Positions 1 through 7,540 of a stretch of 8,754 nt of DNA are shown in pieces. The notes under the pieces were generated by a model that did no database searches, had not been told where the DNA came from, and saw only the letters and a program-made list of their open reading frames with translations. Each line of letters starts with the position of its first letter. The stretch's first letter is position 1. Source of the stretch: Clostridiales bacterium (GTDB taxonomy: Bacteria; Bacillota; Clostridia; Lachnospirales; Anaerotignaceae); the NCBI GenBank assembly GCA_018364635.1, contig JAGZLR010000069.1, positions 1 to 8,754 of the forward strand. The letters are read 5' to 3'. Both the position numbers and the translations under genes were made by a program.

Positions 1-931
1 TATTTCTATCCTTTAAGTATGGAAGAATTTCTTCCAATACATCTGTCTGCCTCTTATCAGTCATATCAATCCAACAACCTTCTGTCTGGCGGCGAAACCA
101 GGTAAGCTGTCGTTTTGCAAAATGTCTGGTACCTAACTTAATAGCTTCAACGGTATCTTCATATGTTGCTTTTCCTTGAAGAAAAGGCACCATTTCTTTA
201 TATCCTAACCCCTGCATACTTGGTAAATCAGGGGAATATCCTCTGTTTAATAAACCGCGCACTTCTTCTTCCAAACCATCTGCCATCATCTGGTCCACTC
301 TAAGATTGATTCTCTCATAAAGCTTTTTTCTATCCATTGTGAGGACAAGAAAAGCAGTGTGATAAGGCGATTGTTTTTCCTTTTCTTCTGCATTGTGCTC
401 TGAAAGCCTAGCACCTGTCAAACGATAAAATTCAATAGCTCTGGTAACACGTTTTATATTATTCGGATGAATTTTTTCTGCTGAAACAGGATCTATTTCT
501 TCTAATATTTTATGAAGAGCTTCTGCTCCATCGTTTTTTGCTAATTCATAAAGCTCTTTCCTCAACGATTGGTCGACAGCATCCTCATAAAAATCTGTAT
601 CCCGCACAAGAGCATTGATATAAAAACCTGTGCCACCTGCTACAATTGGAATTCTTCCACGATCGTAGATCTCTTTGATGGCTTTTTTCGCTAAATCCTG
701 AAAAATCATTACATTAAATTCTTCATCAGGATCCAAAATATCAATCAGATGATGATTAATCCCATTCATCTCTTCTTGTTTTACTTTGGCTGTCCCTATA
801 TCCATCCACCGATATACCTGCATAGAATCAGCAGAAATGATTTCTCCGCCAATTGCCTTAGCCAAAGAAATTGAGACAGCTGTCTTTCCACAGGCAGTAG
901 GGCCTCCAACAATAATCAGCGGCTTTTTCAT
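1..931 (-). CDS. miaA: tRNA dimethylallyltransferase MiaA (3' end cut by window edge)
   Basis: Cytoplasmic enzyme that transfers a dimethylallyl group from DMAPP to N6 of A37 in tRNAs reading UNN codons, making i6A37. I translated the minus strand from ATG 931-929; the frame stays open to the left edge, giving 310 codons. Visible motifs are the P-loop GPTACGKT (residues 10-17), SADSMQVYR with the conserved Asp35, GTAK (46-49), HHLIDI (60-65), GGTGFYI (99-105), an HPNN-R-x2-RAIE stretch, SMQGLGYKE, and the C-terminal KRQLTWFRR. Family members are about 310-316 residues, so only a few residues and the stop codon should be missing. It starts 18 bp after the mutL stop, with AGGAG-type sites overlapping that stop, so it is probably cotranscribed and perhaps translationally coupled. 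It makes the substrate of MiaB, encoded at the front of the cluster. The P-loop has Cys where many homologues have Ser. No frameshift was seen. Confidence 0.97.
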   Translation of the reverse strand, partial: MKKPLIIVGGPTACGKTAVSISLAKAIGGEIISADSMQVYRWMDIGTAKVKQEEMNGINHHLIDILDPDEEFNVMIFQDLAKKAIKEIYDRGRIPIVAGGTGFYINALVRDTDFYEDAVDQSLRKELYELAKNDGAEALHKILEEIDPVSAEKIHPNNIKRVTRAIEFYRLTGARLSEHNAEEKEKQSPYHTAFLVLTMDRKKLYERINLRVDQMMADGLEEEVRGLLNRGYSPDLPSMQGLGYKEMVPFLQGKATYEDTVEAIKLGTRHFAKRQLTWFRRQTEGCWIDMTDKRQTDVLEEILPYLKDRN

Positions 932-941
932 CGGATGTTTG

Positions 942-951
942 CTCCTCTCCT
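942..951 (-). promoter_or_regulatory. Ribosome binding site of miaA overlapping the mutL stop codon
   Basis: On the minus strand two purine-rich AGGAG elements (951-947 and 946-942) precede the miaA ATG; the nearer one is 10 nt away. The farther one shares bases with the mutL TAG stop at 952-950. This supports ATG 931-929 as the start and suggests ribosomes ending mutL may reinitiate on miaA. Coupling itself is inferred. Confidence 0.75.
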
Positions 952-2884
952 ACTGAATTCTTTTAAATTTTTTCTCCAACTCATATTTTGTCATCTCTAT
1001 AATCGTGGGACGTCCATGAGGACAACTAAAAGGATTTTCCAGTTTCAACAGACTGTGAATCAATGCTTCTGCTTCCTGCAAACTCAGCCTGTCATTAGCC
1101 TTCACAGCAGCTTTACAGGCCATTGTAGCTACTGTTAATATTTTCGTATCAAACAAATTGTCCATAGACGTCTCTCGTAACGTATCTAAAATTTCTGTAA
1201 AAAAGACAGGACTTGCAGGTCCTCGTAAAATAAAAGGCACTGCACTTAATGCAATATTTTGTCCAAAAGATTCTGTCTCAAACCCAAACGATTGAAAAAT
1301 TTCTTTATTTTCCTCATATACTTGTTTTTCCGCCTCTGTCAAAGAAACCATAATGGGCTGTAATAATTTTTGAGAGATAATTTTTTCTTCTTTAAAACGG
1401 TTCATCAGTTCCTCATATAGAATTCTCTCGTGTGCTGCATGTTGGTCAATCATAAAAATACTTCCTGACTGTTCCACAATCCAATAGGTACTAAAAATCT
1501 GTCCAACAATACGATACTGATGAAAAAATCTCTCTTTTTTTGGTTCTTCCTCCAGAGACTGTTGGGTATATTTTCCTTTTTCCCCTCTACTCTCTTGGGA
1601 GAAAAGAGATTCCTCTCTTTCTCTCATTTCTTTTGCACTAATATACGGTTCAACCTGCTGTGAAACCCTATGAAAAGAAGAAGGTGATTTTAAGACCTGC
1701 TCGTCCTCTTCTTCTTTTTTAGCAAATCGCATCAAAAGAGGACTCTTTTCCTTTTTTTCTTTCTGAGAATCCATAGAAAAAGTGCCTAGAAATTCCTTTG
1801 ATCTTTCCTGAAGAGAAATACTTCTATCCCCTGTCTGCATCATAGCTTTTACATCTGCAGACGGTTTTGACTGCCAATCAGCCTGTGGAATTAAAACTTT
1901 GTCTTTAAAACATTCCAAAATTGCCTGATGGAAAAAGTCATATACCTCATCTTCTTGACGGAATCGTACTTCCAGCTTAGCAGGATGAACATTTACATCC
2001 AACATATCTGCTGGAAGATTAAAATTTAATACATAAACTGGAAACTTTCCAATCATCAGCCTTGTCTTATAGGCGTCCTCAATCGCAGAGGATATAATGT
2101 CACTTTTAACATACCGTCCATTGATAAAAATATTTTCATAGCTGCGGTTGGCACGGCTTAATTCTGGTTTTCCCGCTAGGCCTGTAACAGAATAAATCCC
2201 CTTCTGAAACGATAATGGTTCCATTTTTGATACCATTTCTTTGCCAAAAACGTAAAATACCGCTGTCTTTAAATCATTGTTTCCAGACGTATGAAGCATT
2301 ATTGTACCGTTATTAATAAATTTAAAAGAAATTTCAGGATGGCCCAATGCAACTTTATTAACAATATCAGCAACATAGCCGCTTTCCACTGCTGGCTTTT
2401 TTAAAAATTTCCGTCTTGCCGGTACATTGTAAAATAAATTTTTGACGGAAATACTAGTGCCTTCACTGCATCCTATATCTTGAAACTTATCTATATTTCC
2501 ATCGTTAATTTCTAAATAAGTTCCTGCTGACTCATCTTTTACTTTCGTATACATTTCTATCTGGCTAACAGAGGCAATACTTGCCAAAGCTTCACCACGA
2601 AATCCTAGCGTCAGTACACGCTCCAAATCTTCAACTTCTGTAATCTTGCTGGTAGCATGGCGCAAAAAAGCGGTCTTTACCTGTTCTTTCACAATACCTG
2701 ACCCATTATCAGTAATTCTAATAAGATGAGTCCCTCCATCTTTAATTTCAACTGTTATTGCTGAAGCGCCTGCGTCAATGGCATTTTCCATTAATTCTTT
2801 CACTACAGAACTTGGGCGCTCCACAACTTCTCCTGCAGCTATTTTGTTAATTGTGTTGCTATCTAAAAGCTGTATTTTTCCCAT
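950..2884 (-). CDS. mutL: DNA mismatch repair protein MutL, endonuclease type
   Basis: A 644-residue MutL that couples MutS mismatch recognition to strand incision. The N-terminal GHKL ATPase (about 1-330) shows KELMENAIDAG with Glu30 and Asn34, DNGSG (59-63), ATSKI (77-81), GFRGEALASI (94-103), and FINGRYV and DVNVHPAK in the transducer domain. A charged, low-complexity linker covers about 335-450. The C-terminal dimerisation domain carries the metal-binding endonuclease motif DQHA-x2-E-x4-E (480-491), ACKAAVKAND (589-598) and CPHGRP (621-626). MutL proteins with these motifs nick DNA themselves, unlike E. coli MutL, which uses MutH. QKLLQP (505-510) fits the clamp-binding Q-x-L-L-x-P motif of endonuclease MutLs. 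The start has GGGTGAT 5 nt upstream. The gene follows mutS by 43 bp and ends 18 bp before miaA. Length and motifs look normal and intact. Confidence 0.98.
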   Translation of the reverse strand: MGKIQLLDSNTINKIAAGEVVERPSSVVKELMENAIDAGASAITVEIKDGGTHLIRITDNGSGIVKEQVKTAFLRHATSKITEVEDLERVLTLGFRGEALASIASVSQIEMYTKVKDESAGTYLEINDGNIDKFQDIGCSEGTSISVKNLFYNVPARRKFLKKPAVESGYVADIVNKVALGHPEISFKFINNGTIMLHTSGNNDLKTAVFYVFGKEMVSKMEPLSFQKGIYSVTGLAGKPELSRANRSYENIFINGRYVKSDIISSAIEDAYKTRLMIGKFPVYVLNFNLPADMLDVNVHPAKLEVRFRQEDEVYDFFHQAILECFKDKVLIPQADWQSKPSADVKAMMQTGDRSISLQERSKEFLGTFSMDSQKEKKEKSPLLMRFAKKEEEDEQVLKSPSSFHRVSQQVEPYISAKEMREREESLFSQESRGEKGKYTQQSLEEEPKKERFFHQYRIVGQIFSTYWIVEQSGSIFMIDQHAAHERILYEELMNRFKEEKIISQKLLQPIMVSLTEAEKQVYEENKEIFQSFGFETESFGQNIALSAVPFILRGPASPVFFTEILDTLRETSMDNLFDTKILTVATMACKAAVKANDRLSLQEAEALIHSLLKLENPFSCPHGRPTIIEMTKYELEKKFKRIQ

Positions 2885-2889
2885 ATTTT

Positions 2890-2896
2890 ATCACCC
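2890..2896 (-). promoter_or_regulatory. Ribosome binding site of mutL
   Basis: GGGTGAT on the minus strand lies 5 nt before the mutL ATG and is complementary to the 3' end of 16S rRNA (GGTGAT type). It sits in the 43-bp mutS-mutL gap, where I see no promoter or terminator, so mutL is probably read from the mutS transcript. Confidence 0.7.
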
Positions 2897-2927
2897 AATT
2901 CTATTTTCAACCGACGCTTACAACAAA

Positions 2928-5549
2928 TTATAACCCTTTTGTCTGCTTCTGCAAGTCAAAAAGTACCTGCATCGCCTCAATTGGAGTAAGTTTCATGACA
3001 TCAATTTTATTGATTTCATCAATCAACTGAGTTTCTTTCATAGTGAACATATCTATCTGTGTTGATTCTTGTTCATTTAATTCTTTGGATTCTTTCGCTA
3101 TTTTTTTTGCTTTTCTGGTAATATCTGCTGCATCTAATTTTTTTAAAATCTCACCTGCACGGCGGATCACTTTTTTGGGAAGTCCTGCTAGTCTTGCCAC
3201 CTGCACGCCATAGCTGTGATCTGCACCTCCGCGGACGATCTTTCTCAAAAATATGATCTCTTCACCTTGTTCCTCAACAGTAATACAGTAATTCTTTACA
3301 CCACTTAGCTTACCTTCTAATTCTGTCAGTTCATGATAATGGGTTGCAAATAACGTCTTTGCGCCAATCTGCTTTTGATCTACGATATACTCCAACACCG
3401 CCCATGCAATACTAAGGCCATCGAACGTGCTGGTACCTCGTCCAATCTCGTCTAAAATTAACAGACTGTCCCGTGTCGCATTATTTAATATGTTAGCGAC
3501 TTCATTCATTTCTACCATAAAGGTACTTTGACCGCTGGAAAGGTCATCAGATGCTCCTACCCTTGTAAAAATCCTATCTACAATACCAATATGCGCTCTG
3601 CTTGCTGGCACAAAACACCCTACCTGCGCCATTAGAACAATTAAGGCTGTTTGTCTCATATAAGTAGACTTTCCTGCCATATTAGGTCCTGTAATAATAG
3701 AAAGACGATTTTCTTCCTCGTCCAAATAGATATTATTCGATACAAACTTCTCGCCCATCATAGCTTCCACGACAGGATGTCTTCCATTTTCAACATCTAA
3801 AATACCATCTTGGTTTATATCAGGTTTTACATAATTATTCGCTTGTGCAACTTCTGCTAGAGATTGGAGAACATCCAATACAGAAGAAATATACGCTGTC
3901 AACTGGATTCTATCTACTTCTTGTGCCACCGCACTTCTCACCTGGCAGAAAAGGTCATACTCCATGGATACAATCTTTTCCTGTGCGCCTAAAATCTTTT
4001 CAGCTAAGCTGTTTAATTCTTCTGTCACAAAACGCTCGCAGTTCGCAAGAGTTTGTTTTCTAATATAATGATCTGGGACTTGCTCTAAATTTGATTTTGT
4101 AATTTCTATATAGTACCCAAATACTTTGTTCTCACGAATTTTTAGGTTTTTAATGCCTGTCTCTTCTCTTTCTCTGTTTTCCAACTCTAGTAACCACTGA
4201 GAACCATTTTCTCGCGCCTCAAATAGTTCATCCAACTCTGGATGGAACCCTTTCTTTATCATGCCACCCTCGCGAAGGCTAAAAGGCGGGTCATCTACGA
4301 TAGCTTGATGAATCAGCTGAAAAATATCCTCCAATGTATCCAATGCCTGGTACATCTCTGAAAGATATGGGCTACGACATTTGGCAATTGTATTTTTCAG
4401 TAAAGGCAGATTCTCTATAGAGTTTCTCAGAGCAATCAAATCTTTGCAGTTTGCTGTCTGGTAAACAACTCTTCCCATAATCCGTTCAAAGTCATACATA
4501 CAGTTTAGAATATCTTTGATTTCTTCCCGTAAAAAGACATCATTTTTTAATTCTTCTACGCCATCCAAACGTTTTTTAATCTCTTCGGCGTTGATCAAAG
4601 GCTGCTCAATCCACTTTTTTAAAAGTCGTGCACCCATAGCGGTTTTCGTTCGGTCAAGCACCCATAAAAGCGTTCCTTTTCTAGATTTTTCCCGCATAGT
4701 CTCTGTAAGCTCAAGATTTCGCCGTGTTGTCGTATCCAATGTCATGTAGTCTCCGACAGAATAAAGCTTTATGGATAGGATGTGCTCCAAATGATTTTTT
4801 TGAGTCTCCTCCAAATATTTCATGAGGGCACCGCTGGCACAGACAGACAAAAATTTGCTCCTTAACCCAAAACCATCTAAATTATGTACATGAAAGTGAT
4901 CACATAGACACTTATTCGCTGAAGCAAGATCAAACATCCATGATTCACAAAGTCCCATCTTAAAGCGGAACTTTTTTTCCATCTGTCTTGCATTTTCTTG
5001 TCCGTAGAATAAATCGTTACATATCACCTCCGCAGGGTGAAATCTTCCAATTTCATCTATCAAACGATTTAACGCATTTGCCTCTTGAAATTCCGTCGTT
5101 TGAAACTCTCCAGTCGTAACGTCGCAGACAGCGATCCCATATCCTGTTTTATCTGCATAGAGGCAAACAATATAGTTATTACTTTTTTCGTCTAAAATAG
5201 CACTATCTGTAACAGTTCCAGGAGTCACAACACGAATAACATCACGCTTCACCAAACCACGGGCAAATTTAGGATCCTCTACTTGTTCGCAAATTGCAAC
5301 TTTATATCCCTTTTCTACCAGACGGGAGATGTAGTTATCTGCCGCATGAAAAGGAACACCACACATAGGCGCACGCTCTGGCTGACCCACATCTTTGCCC
5401 GTCAAAGTAATTTCTAGTTCCTTGGAAGCTAAAATGGCGTCGTCATAAAACATTTCATAGAAATCTCCGACTCTGAAAAAGAGAATACAGTATTTATATT
5501 TATCTTTCAGATTAAAATATTGTTCCATAAGCGGAGTAAGTTTAGCCAT
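2928..5549 (-). CDS. mutS: DNA mismatch repair ATPase MutS
   Basis: An 873-residue MutS of normal length that recognises mispairs and small loops behind the replication fork and recruits MutL. Domain I carries the mismatch-reading Phe-x-Glu in GDFYEMF (Phe30, Glu32). Connector, lever and clamp regions follow (about 125-570). The ATPase domain shows the P-loop GPNMAGKST (621-629), the signature loop around VGASDDLSSGQSTF (664-677), Walker B LLILDE (696-701) and the H-loop FATHYHEL (734-741). The C-terminal tail has QIDMF (831-835), matching the beta-clamp-binding consensus, and ends in a conserved helix-turn-helix-like segment (about 850-869). AGGAGG lies 5 nt before the ATG. It follows the YlbF-family gene by 109 bp and precedes mutL by 43 bp. 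An 8-A tract lies in codons 814-817. It is MutS1, not the MutS2 recombination suppressor, because domain I and the Phe-x-Glu motif are present. Confidence 0.99.
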   Translation of the reverse strand: MAKLTPLMEQYFNLKDKYKYCILFFRVGDFYEMFYDDAILASKELEITLTGKDVGQPERAPMCGVPFHAADNYISRLVEKGYKVAICEQVEDPKFARGLVKRDVIRVVTPGTVTDSAILDEKSNNYIVCLYADKTGYGIAVCDVTTGEFQTTEFQEANALNRLIDEIGRFHPAEVICNDLFYGQENARQMEKKFRFKMGLCESWMFDLASANKCLCDHFHVHNLDGFGLRSKFLSVCASGALMKYLEETQKNHLEHILSIKLYSVGDYMTLDTTTRRNLELTETMREKSRKGTLLWVLDRTKTAMGARLLKKWIEQPLINAEEIKKRLDGVEELKNDVFLREEIKDILNCMYDFERIMGRVVYQTANCKDLIALRNSIENLPLLKNTIAKCRSPYLSEMYQALDTLEDIFQLIHQAIVDDPPFSLREGGMIKKGFHPELDELFEARENGSQWLLELENREREETGIKNLKIRENKVFGYYIEITKSNLEQVPDHYIRKQTLANCERFVTEELNSLAEKILGAQEKIVSMEYDLFCQVRSAVAQEVDRIQLTAYISSVLDVLQSLAEVAQANNYVKPDINQDGILDVENGRHPVVEAMMGEKFVSNNIYLDEEENRLSIITGPNMAGKSTYMRQTALIVLMAQVGCFVPASRAHIGIVDRIFTRVGASDDLSSGQSTFMVEMNEVANILNNATRDSLLILDEIGRGTSTFDGLSIAWAVLEYIVDQKQIGAKTLFATHYHELTELEGKLSGVKNYCITVEEQGEEIIFLRKIVRGGADHSYGVQVARLAGLPKKVIRRAGEILKKLDAADITRKAKKIAKESKELNEQESTQIDMFTMKETQLIDEINKIDVMKLTPIEAMQVLFDLQKQTKGL
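3101..3108 (-). repeat. A8 mononucleotide tract inside mutS
   Basis: Eight consecutive T on the plus strand read as eight A in the coding strand, spanning codons Ala814-Lys-Lys-Ile817. A slip of one base here would leave the ATPase domain intact but lose the QIDMF clamp motif and C-terminal helix. Runs of 6-8 A are frequent in AT-rich genomes, and A7 runs also occur in mutL and near the miaB start, so this may be mere composition. Confidence 0.85.
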
Positions 5550-5554
5550 ATTTG

Positions 5555-5560
5555 CCTCCT
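5555..5560 (-). promoter_or_regulatory. Ribosome binding site of mutS
   Basis: A perfect AGGAGG on the minus strand sits 5 nt before the mutS ATG, the strongest Shine-Dalgarno in the window. It fixes the start at 5549. Confidence 0.85.
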
Positions 5561-5573
5561 AAAATCCATTTCT

Positions 5574-5624
5574 TTTGTTCTGAATCAATCATTGGCATAT
5601 CTATAAACTTTTACCCAGAACAAA
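5574..5624 (-). repeat. Inverted repeat (possible RNA hairpin) in the mutS leader
   Basis: On the minus strand TTTGTTCTG (5624-5616) is followed by its exact complement CAGAACAAA (5582-5574). The helix can extend inward by two G-U pairs and one U-A pair to 12 bp, closing a loop of about 27 nt. The 3' arm ends 13 nt before the mutS AGGAGG. There is no T tract after it, so it is not an intrinsic terminator. It might shape mutS mRNA stability or translation, or be a protein-binding palindrome. It could also be chance in AT-rich DNA. Confidence 0.4.
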
Positions 5625-5658
5625 CATTGACTTTTTTACTTTTTAAAAGTGAATTGAA

Positions 5659-6060
5659 TTAGCAGCAACCGCCACCACAGCCATCACAACACCCGCTACA
5701 TCCGCCACAACTTTCAGGATTTTGTTCTTCCTCGATTGTTTGTTTGATAATTGCCAGAACACTGTTCATAAAACGATTGAAATCATTTTGTGCATTAATT
5801 AGTTCACCACAGATCGGATCTTTTTTGATCTTCTCACCAAACATCATAATTTCATCAACACGTTTTTCCATTTCCTCTTTTGGCATTTTGTTGCCTGTTG
5901 TATCATATTGATACTGTCTTTGCATATCATTATAGTCGTTAATCATTTTAATCGCTTCCTCGCTTGCTTTAAAAGCTTCATTGGCTGCAATCAAACGTTT
6001 TGCCTGTTCTGTCTCTAAAAGTTCTTTTCCTAATTGTCTTGCTGTGTCCTGTACTGACAT
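5659..6060 (-). CDS. YlbF/YmcA (RicA/RicF-like) family protein with cysteine-rich tail
   Basis: A 133-residue, mostly helical, charged protein. Residues 1-110 resemble the YlbF/YmcA family: the N-terminal DTARQLGKELLETE pattern, a central helix with the MINDYNDMQRQYQ stretch, and a DPICGELINAQNDFNRFMN segment. It is the positional counterpart of B. subtilis ymcA (ricA), which also lies between miaB and the mutSL genes. In B. subtilis RicA, RicF and RicT form a complex with Fe-S clusters that works with RNase Y in mRNA processing. The tail (118-133) has seven cysteines spaced C-x2-C-x2-CC-x2-C-x3-CC among glycines, plus Cys84 in the core, suggesting metal or Fe-S binding. No signal peptide or membrane segment is seen. 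It starts 8 bp after the miaB stop with its ribosome binding site against that stop, so it is tightly linked to miaB. Family call likely; exact role and RicA-versus-RicF identity uncertain. Confidence 0.85.
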   Translation of the reverse strand: MSVQDTARQLGKELLETEQAKRLIAANEAFKASEEAIKMINDYNDMQRQYQYDTTGNKMPKEEMEKRVDEIMMFGEKIKKDPICGELINAQNDFNRFMNSVLAIIKQTIEEEQNPESCGGCSGCCDGCGGGCC

Positions 6061-6063
6061 GTT

Positions 6064-6070
6064 ATCACCT
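6064..6070 (-). promoter_or_regulatory. Ribosome binding site of the YlbF-family gene overlapping the miaB stop
   Basis: AGGTGAT on the minus strand shares its first bases with the miaB TAG stop (6071-6069) and lies 3 nt before the ATG. The overlap suggests translational coupling of the two genes and supports the chosen start at 6060. Confidence 0.75.
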
Positions 6071-7496
6071 ATATCCTTTCACCTGTTAAATAAAATATAT
6101 TATTTTCTACTACCTTTACCTCAACCATTTTCCCCACAATGTTCTCCTTGCCATGAAAATGGATTAATGTATTATGATCGGTTCTTCCAGATACAATACC
6201 GGTTTCTGGATGATATTCTTCTACTAAAACTTGGACTAATTTTCCCAACTGCGTAGCATTGATCCTTTCAACCATACCATTTACTGTATCTAAAAGCCGT
6301 TGGAACCTATCTTTAACAATTTCTTCTGGCACTTGATCTGGCATCACCGCTGCCGGTGTACCAGTACGTTTAGAATAAATAAACGTGAATGCTGTACTAA
6401 ACCCCACTTTTTTCACCACATCAAGGGTGTGCTGAAAATCTTCTTCTGTTTCTCCAGGAAATCCTACCATAATATCAGTACTTAAAAAGATATCAGGCAT
6501 TGCTTTTTTTATTTTTTCAACCAAAGCAAGATATTGTTCCTTCGTGTATCTCCGATTCATCTTTTCTAAAATTCTACTACTTCCCGACTGAAACGGCAGA
6601 TGCAAATATCGACAAACCTTCTTACATTCTTTCATAGCTAATATCAATTCATCAGAAAGATCCTTGGGATGGCTCGTCATAAAACGAATTCGCTCAATAC
6701 CATCTATTTTATTTATTTTTCGTAGAAGTTCTGCAAAACTGATTGGATTTTCCAGAGTTTTTCCATAAGAATTCACATTTTGTCCCAGCAGCATAATTTC
6801 TTTTACACCATTATGAGCTAAAGTTTGGATCTCTTTTAAAATATCCTCTGGCTGGCGACTTCTTTCCCTTCCACGCACATATGGGACAATACAATATGTA
6901 CAGAAGTTGTTGCAGCCATACATAATATTTACCGATGCCTGAAATGTATTTTTATGTACCATAGGAAGGTCTTCGACAATCTCTTTTTCCTCTTTCCAGA
7001 CATCAAACAGCGTCCCTTCCGTCTCCAAGCTTCTATATAAAAGTTCAGGGAGCTTATATAAATTGAAGGTACCAAAGACAATATCTACATATTTATAGGA
7101 TTTTTGCAGCTTCTCAATCACCAAATCCTGTTGGGTCATACAGCCACAAATAGCTATTTTCATATTTTTATTTGTCTTTTTATAAAACTTTAGTCTGCCT
7201 AGACGTCCATAAATTTTATCCTCTGCATTTTCTCTGATACAGCAGGTATTATACAATACAAAATCCGCTTTTTCTTCTGACGGACTCTCTATAAATCCCA
7301 TAGCTTCAAGCATTCCTGCTAATTTTTCAGAATCATGAGCATTCATCTGACAACCGGTTGTCAATATAAAATAAGTTTGTTTTCTTCCCATTTTATTTTC
7401 CCAATCAGATAGATAGCAACTCATTTTCTGCATGTATTCTTTTTGTGTATCAAGTGCTGTCAAATCTTGACTGATCTCTATTCTTTTTTTATCCAT
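6069..7496 (-). CDS. miaB: tRNA-2-methylthio-N6-dimethylallyladenosine synthase MiaB
   Basis: A 475-residue radical-SAM methylthiotransferase that converts i6A37 to ms2i6A37 in tRNA using SAM and two 4Fe-4S clusters. The N-terminal methylthiotransferase domain supplies three cluster ligands: Cys49 (TTGCQMNAHDSEK), Cys85 (YNTCCIREN) and Cys119 (ICGCMTQQ). The radical-SAM motif C-x3-C-x2-C is CNNFCTYC (Cys195, Cys199, Cys202), followed by PYVRGRERSR. Also visible are LLGQNVNSYG, MTSHP, LHLPFQSGS and TDIMVGFPGET. A C-terminal TRAM domain (about 413-475) should bind tRNA. Presence of GQNVNSYG and the QMN context favours MiaB over the MtaB and RimO relatives, as does linkage to miaA. About 38 residues precede the first domain, an extension also seen in Bacillus MiaB. 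AGGTGG lies 4 nt before the ATG, favouring it over internal Met22 or Met25. It heads the inferred operon behind a strong promoter. Confidence 0.97.
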   Translation of the reverse strand: MDKKRIEISQDLTALDTQKEYMQKMSCYLSDWENKMGRKQTYFILTTGCQMNAHDSEKLAGMLEAMGFIESPSEEKADFVLYNTCCIRENAEDKIYGRLGRLKFYKKTNKNMKIAICGCMTQQDLVIEKLQKSYKYVDIVFGTFNLYKLPELLYRSLETEGTLFDVWKEEKEIVEDLPMVHKNTFQASVNIMYGCNNFCTYCIVPYVRGRERSRQPEDILKEIQTLAHNGVKEIMLLGQNVNSYGKTLENPISFAELLRKINKIDGIERIRFMTSHPKDLSDELILAMKECKKVCRYLHLPFQSGSSRILEKMNRRYTKEQYLALVEKIKKAMPDIFLSTDIMVGFPGETEEDFQHTLDVVKKVGFSTAFTFIYSKRTGTPAAVMPDQVPEEIVKDRFQRLLDTVNGMVERINATQLGKLVQVLVEEYHPETGIVSGRTDHNTLIHFHGKENIVGKMVEVKVVENNIFYLTGERI

Positions 7497-7500
7497 ACTC

Positions 7501-7506
7501 CCACCT
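7501..7506 (-). promoter_or_regulatory. Ribosome binding site of miaB
   Basis: AGGTGG on the minus strand, 4 nt before ATG 7496-7494, merging into GGGAG. It decides the start in favour of this ATG over the in-frame Met codons at residues 22 and 25, which have no comparable site. Confidence 0.65.
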
Positions 7507-7540
7507 TTTTTATTATTCTTGTTATGTTTTGTAATTTTGT

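Larger units (their letters stand above)
5550..5658 (-). other. Leader between the YlbF-family gene and mutS
   Basis: This 109-bp AT-rich gap is the longest inside the cluster. It contains the mutS ribosome binding site and an inverted repeat (listed separately). I found no convincing promoter: AT-rich -10-like strings such as TATAGA lack a matching -35. An AT-only palindrome just after the upstream stop lacks the GC stem and T tract of a terminator. The simplest reading is an untranslated spacer within one transcript. Confidence 0.55.

Noticed and set aside
935..1138. Plus-strand ORF of 67 codons
   Set aside because: Lies antisense within the 3' end of mutL, with no family resemblance; the minus-strand frame is clearly MutL.
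3845..4749. Plus-strand ORFs at 3845-4063 and 4516-4749
   Set aside because: Both are antisense to conserved mutS sequence and show no recognisable domain.
5638..5650. Palindrome ACTTTTTAAAAGT after the YlbF-family stop, as a terminator
   Set aside because: The stem is nearly all A-T, only 6 bp, and no T tract follows on the minus strand.
5981..6485. Plus-strand ORFs at 5981-6256 and 6300-6485
   Set aside because: Antisense shadows of the YlbF-family gene and miaB, with no recognisable domain.
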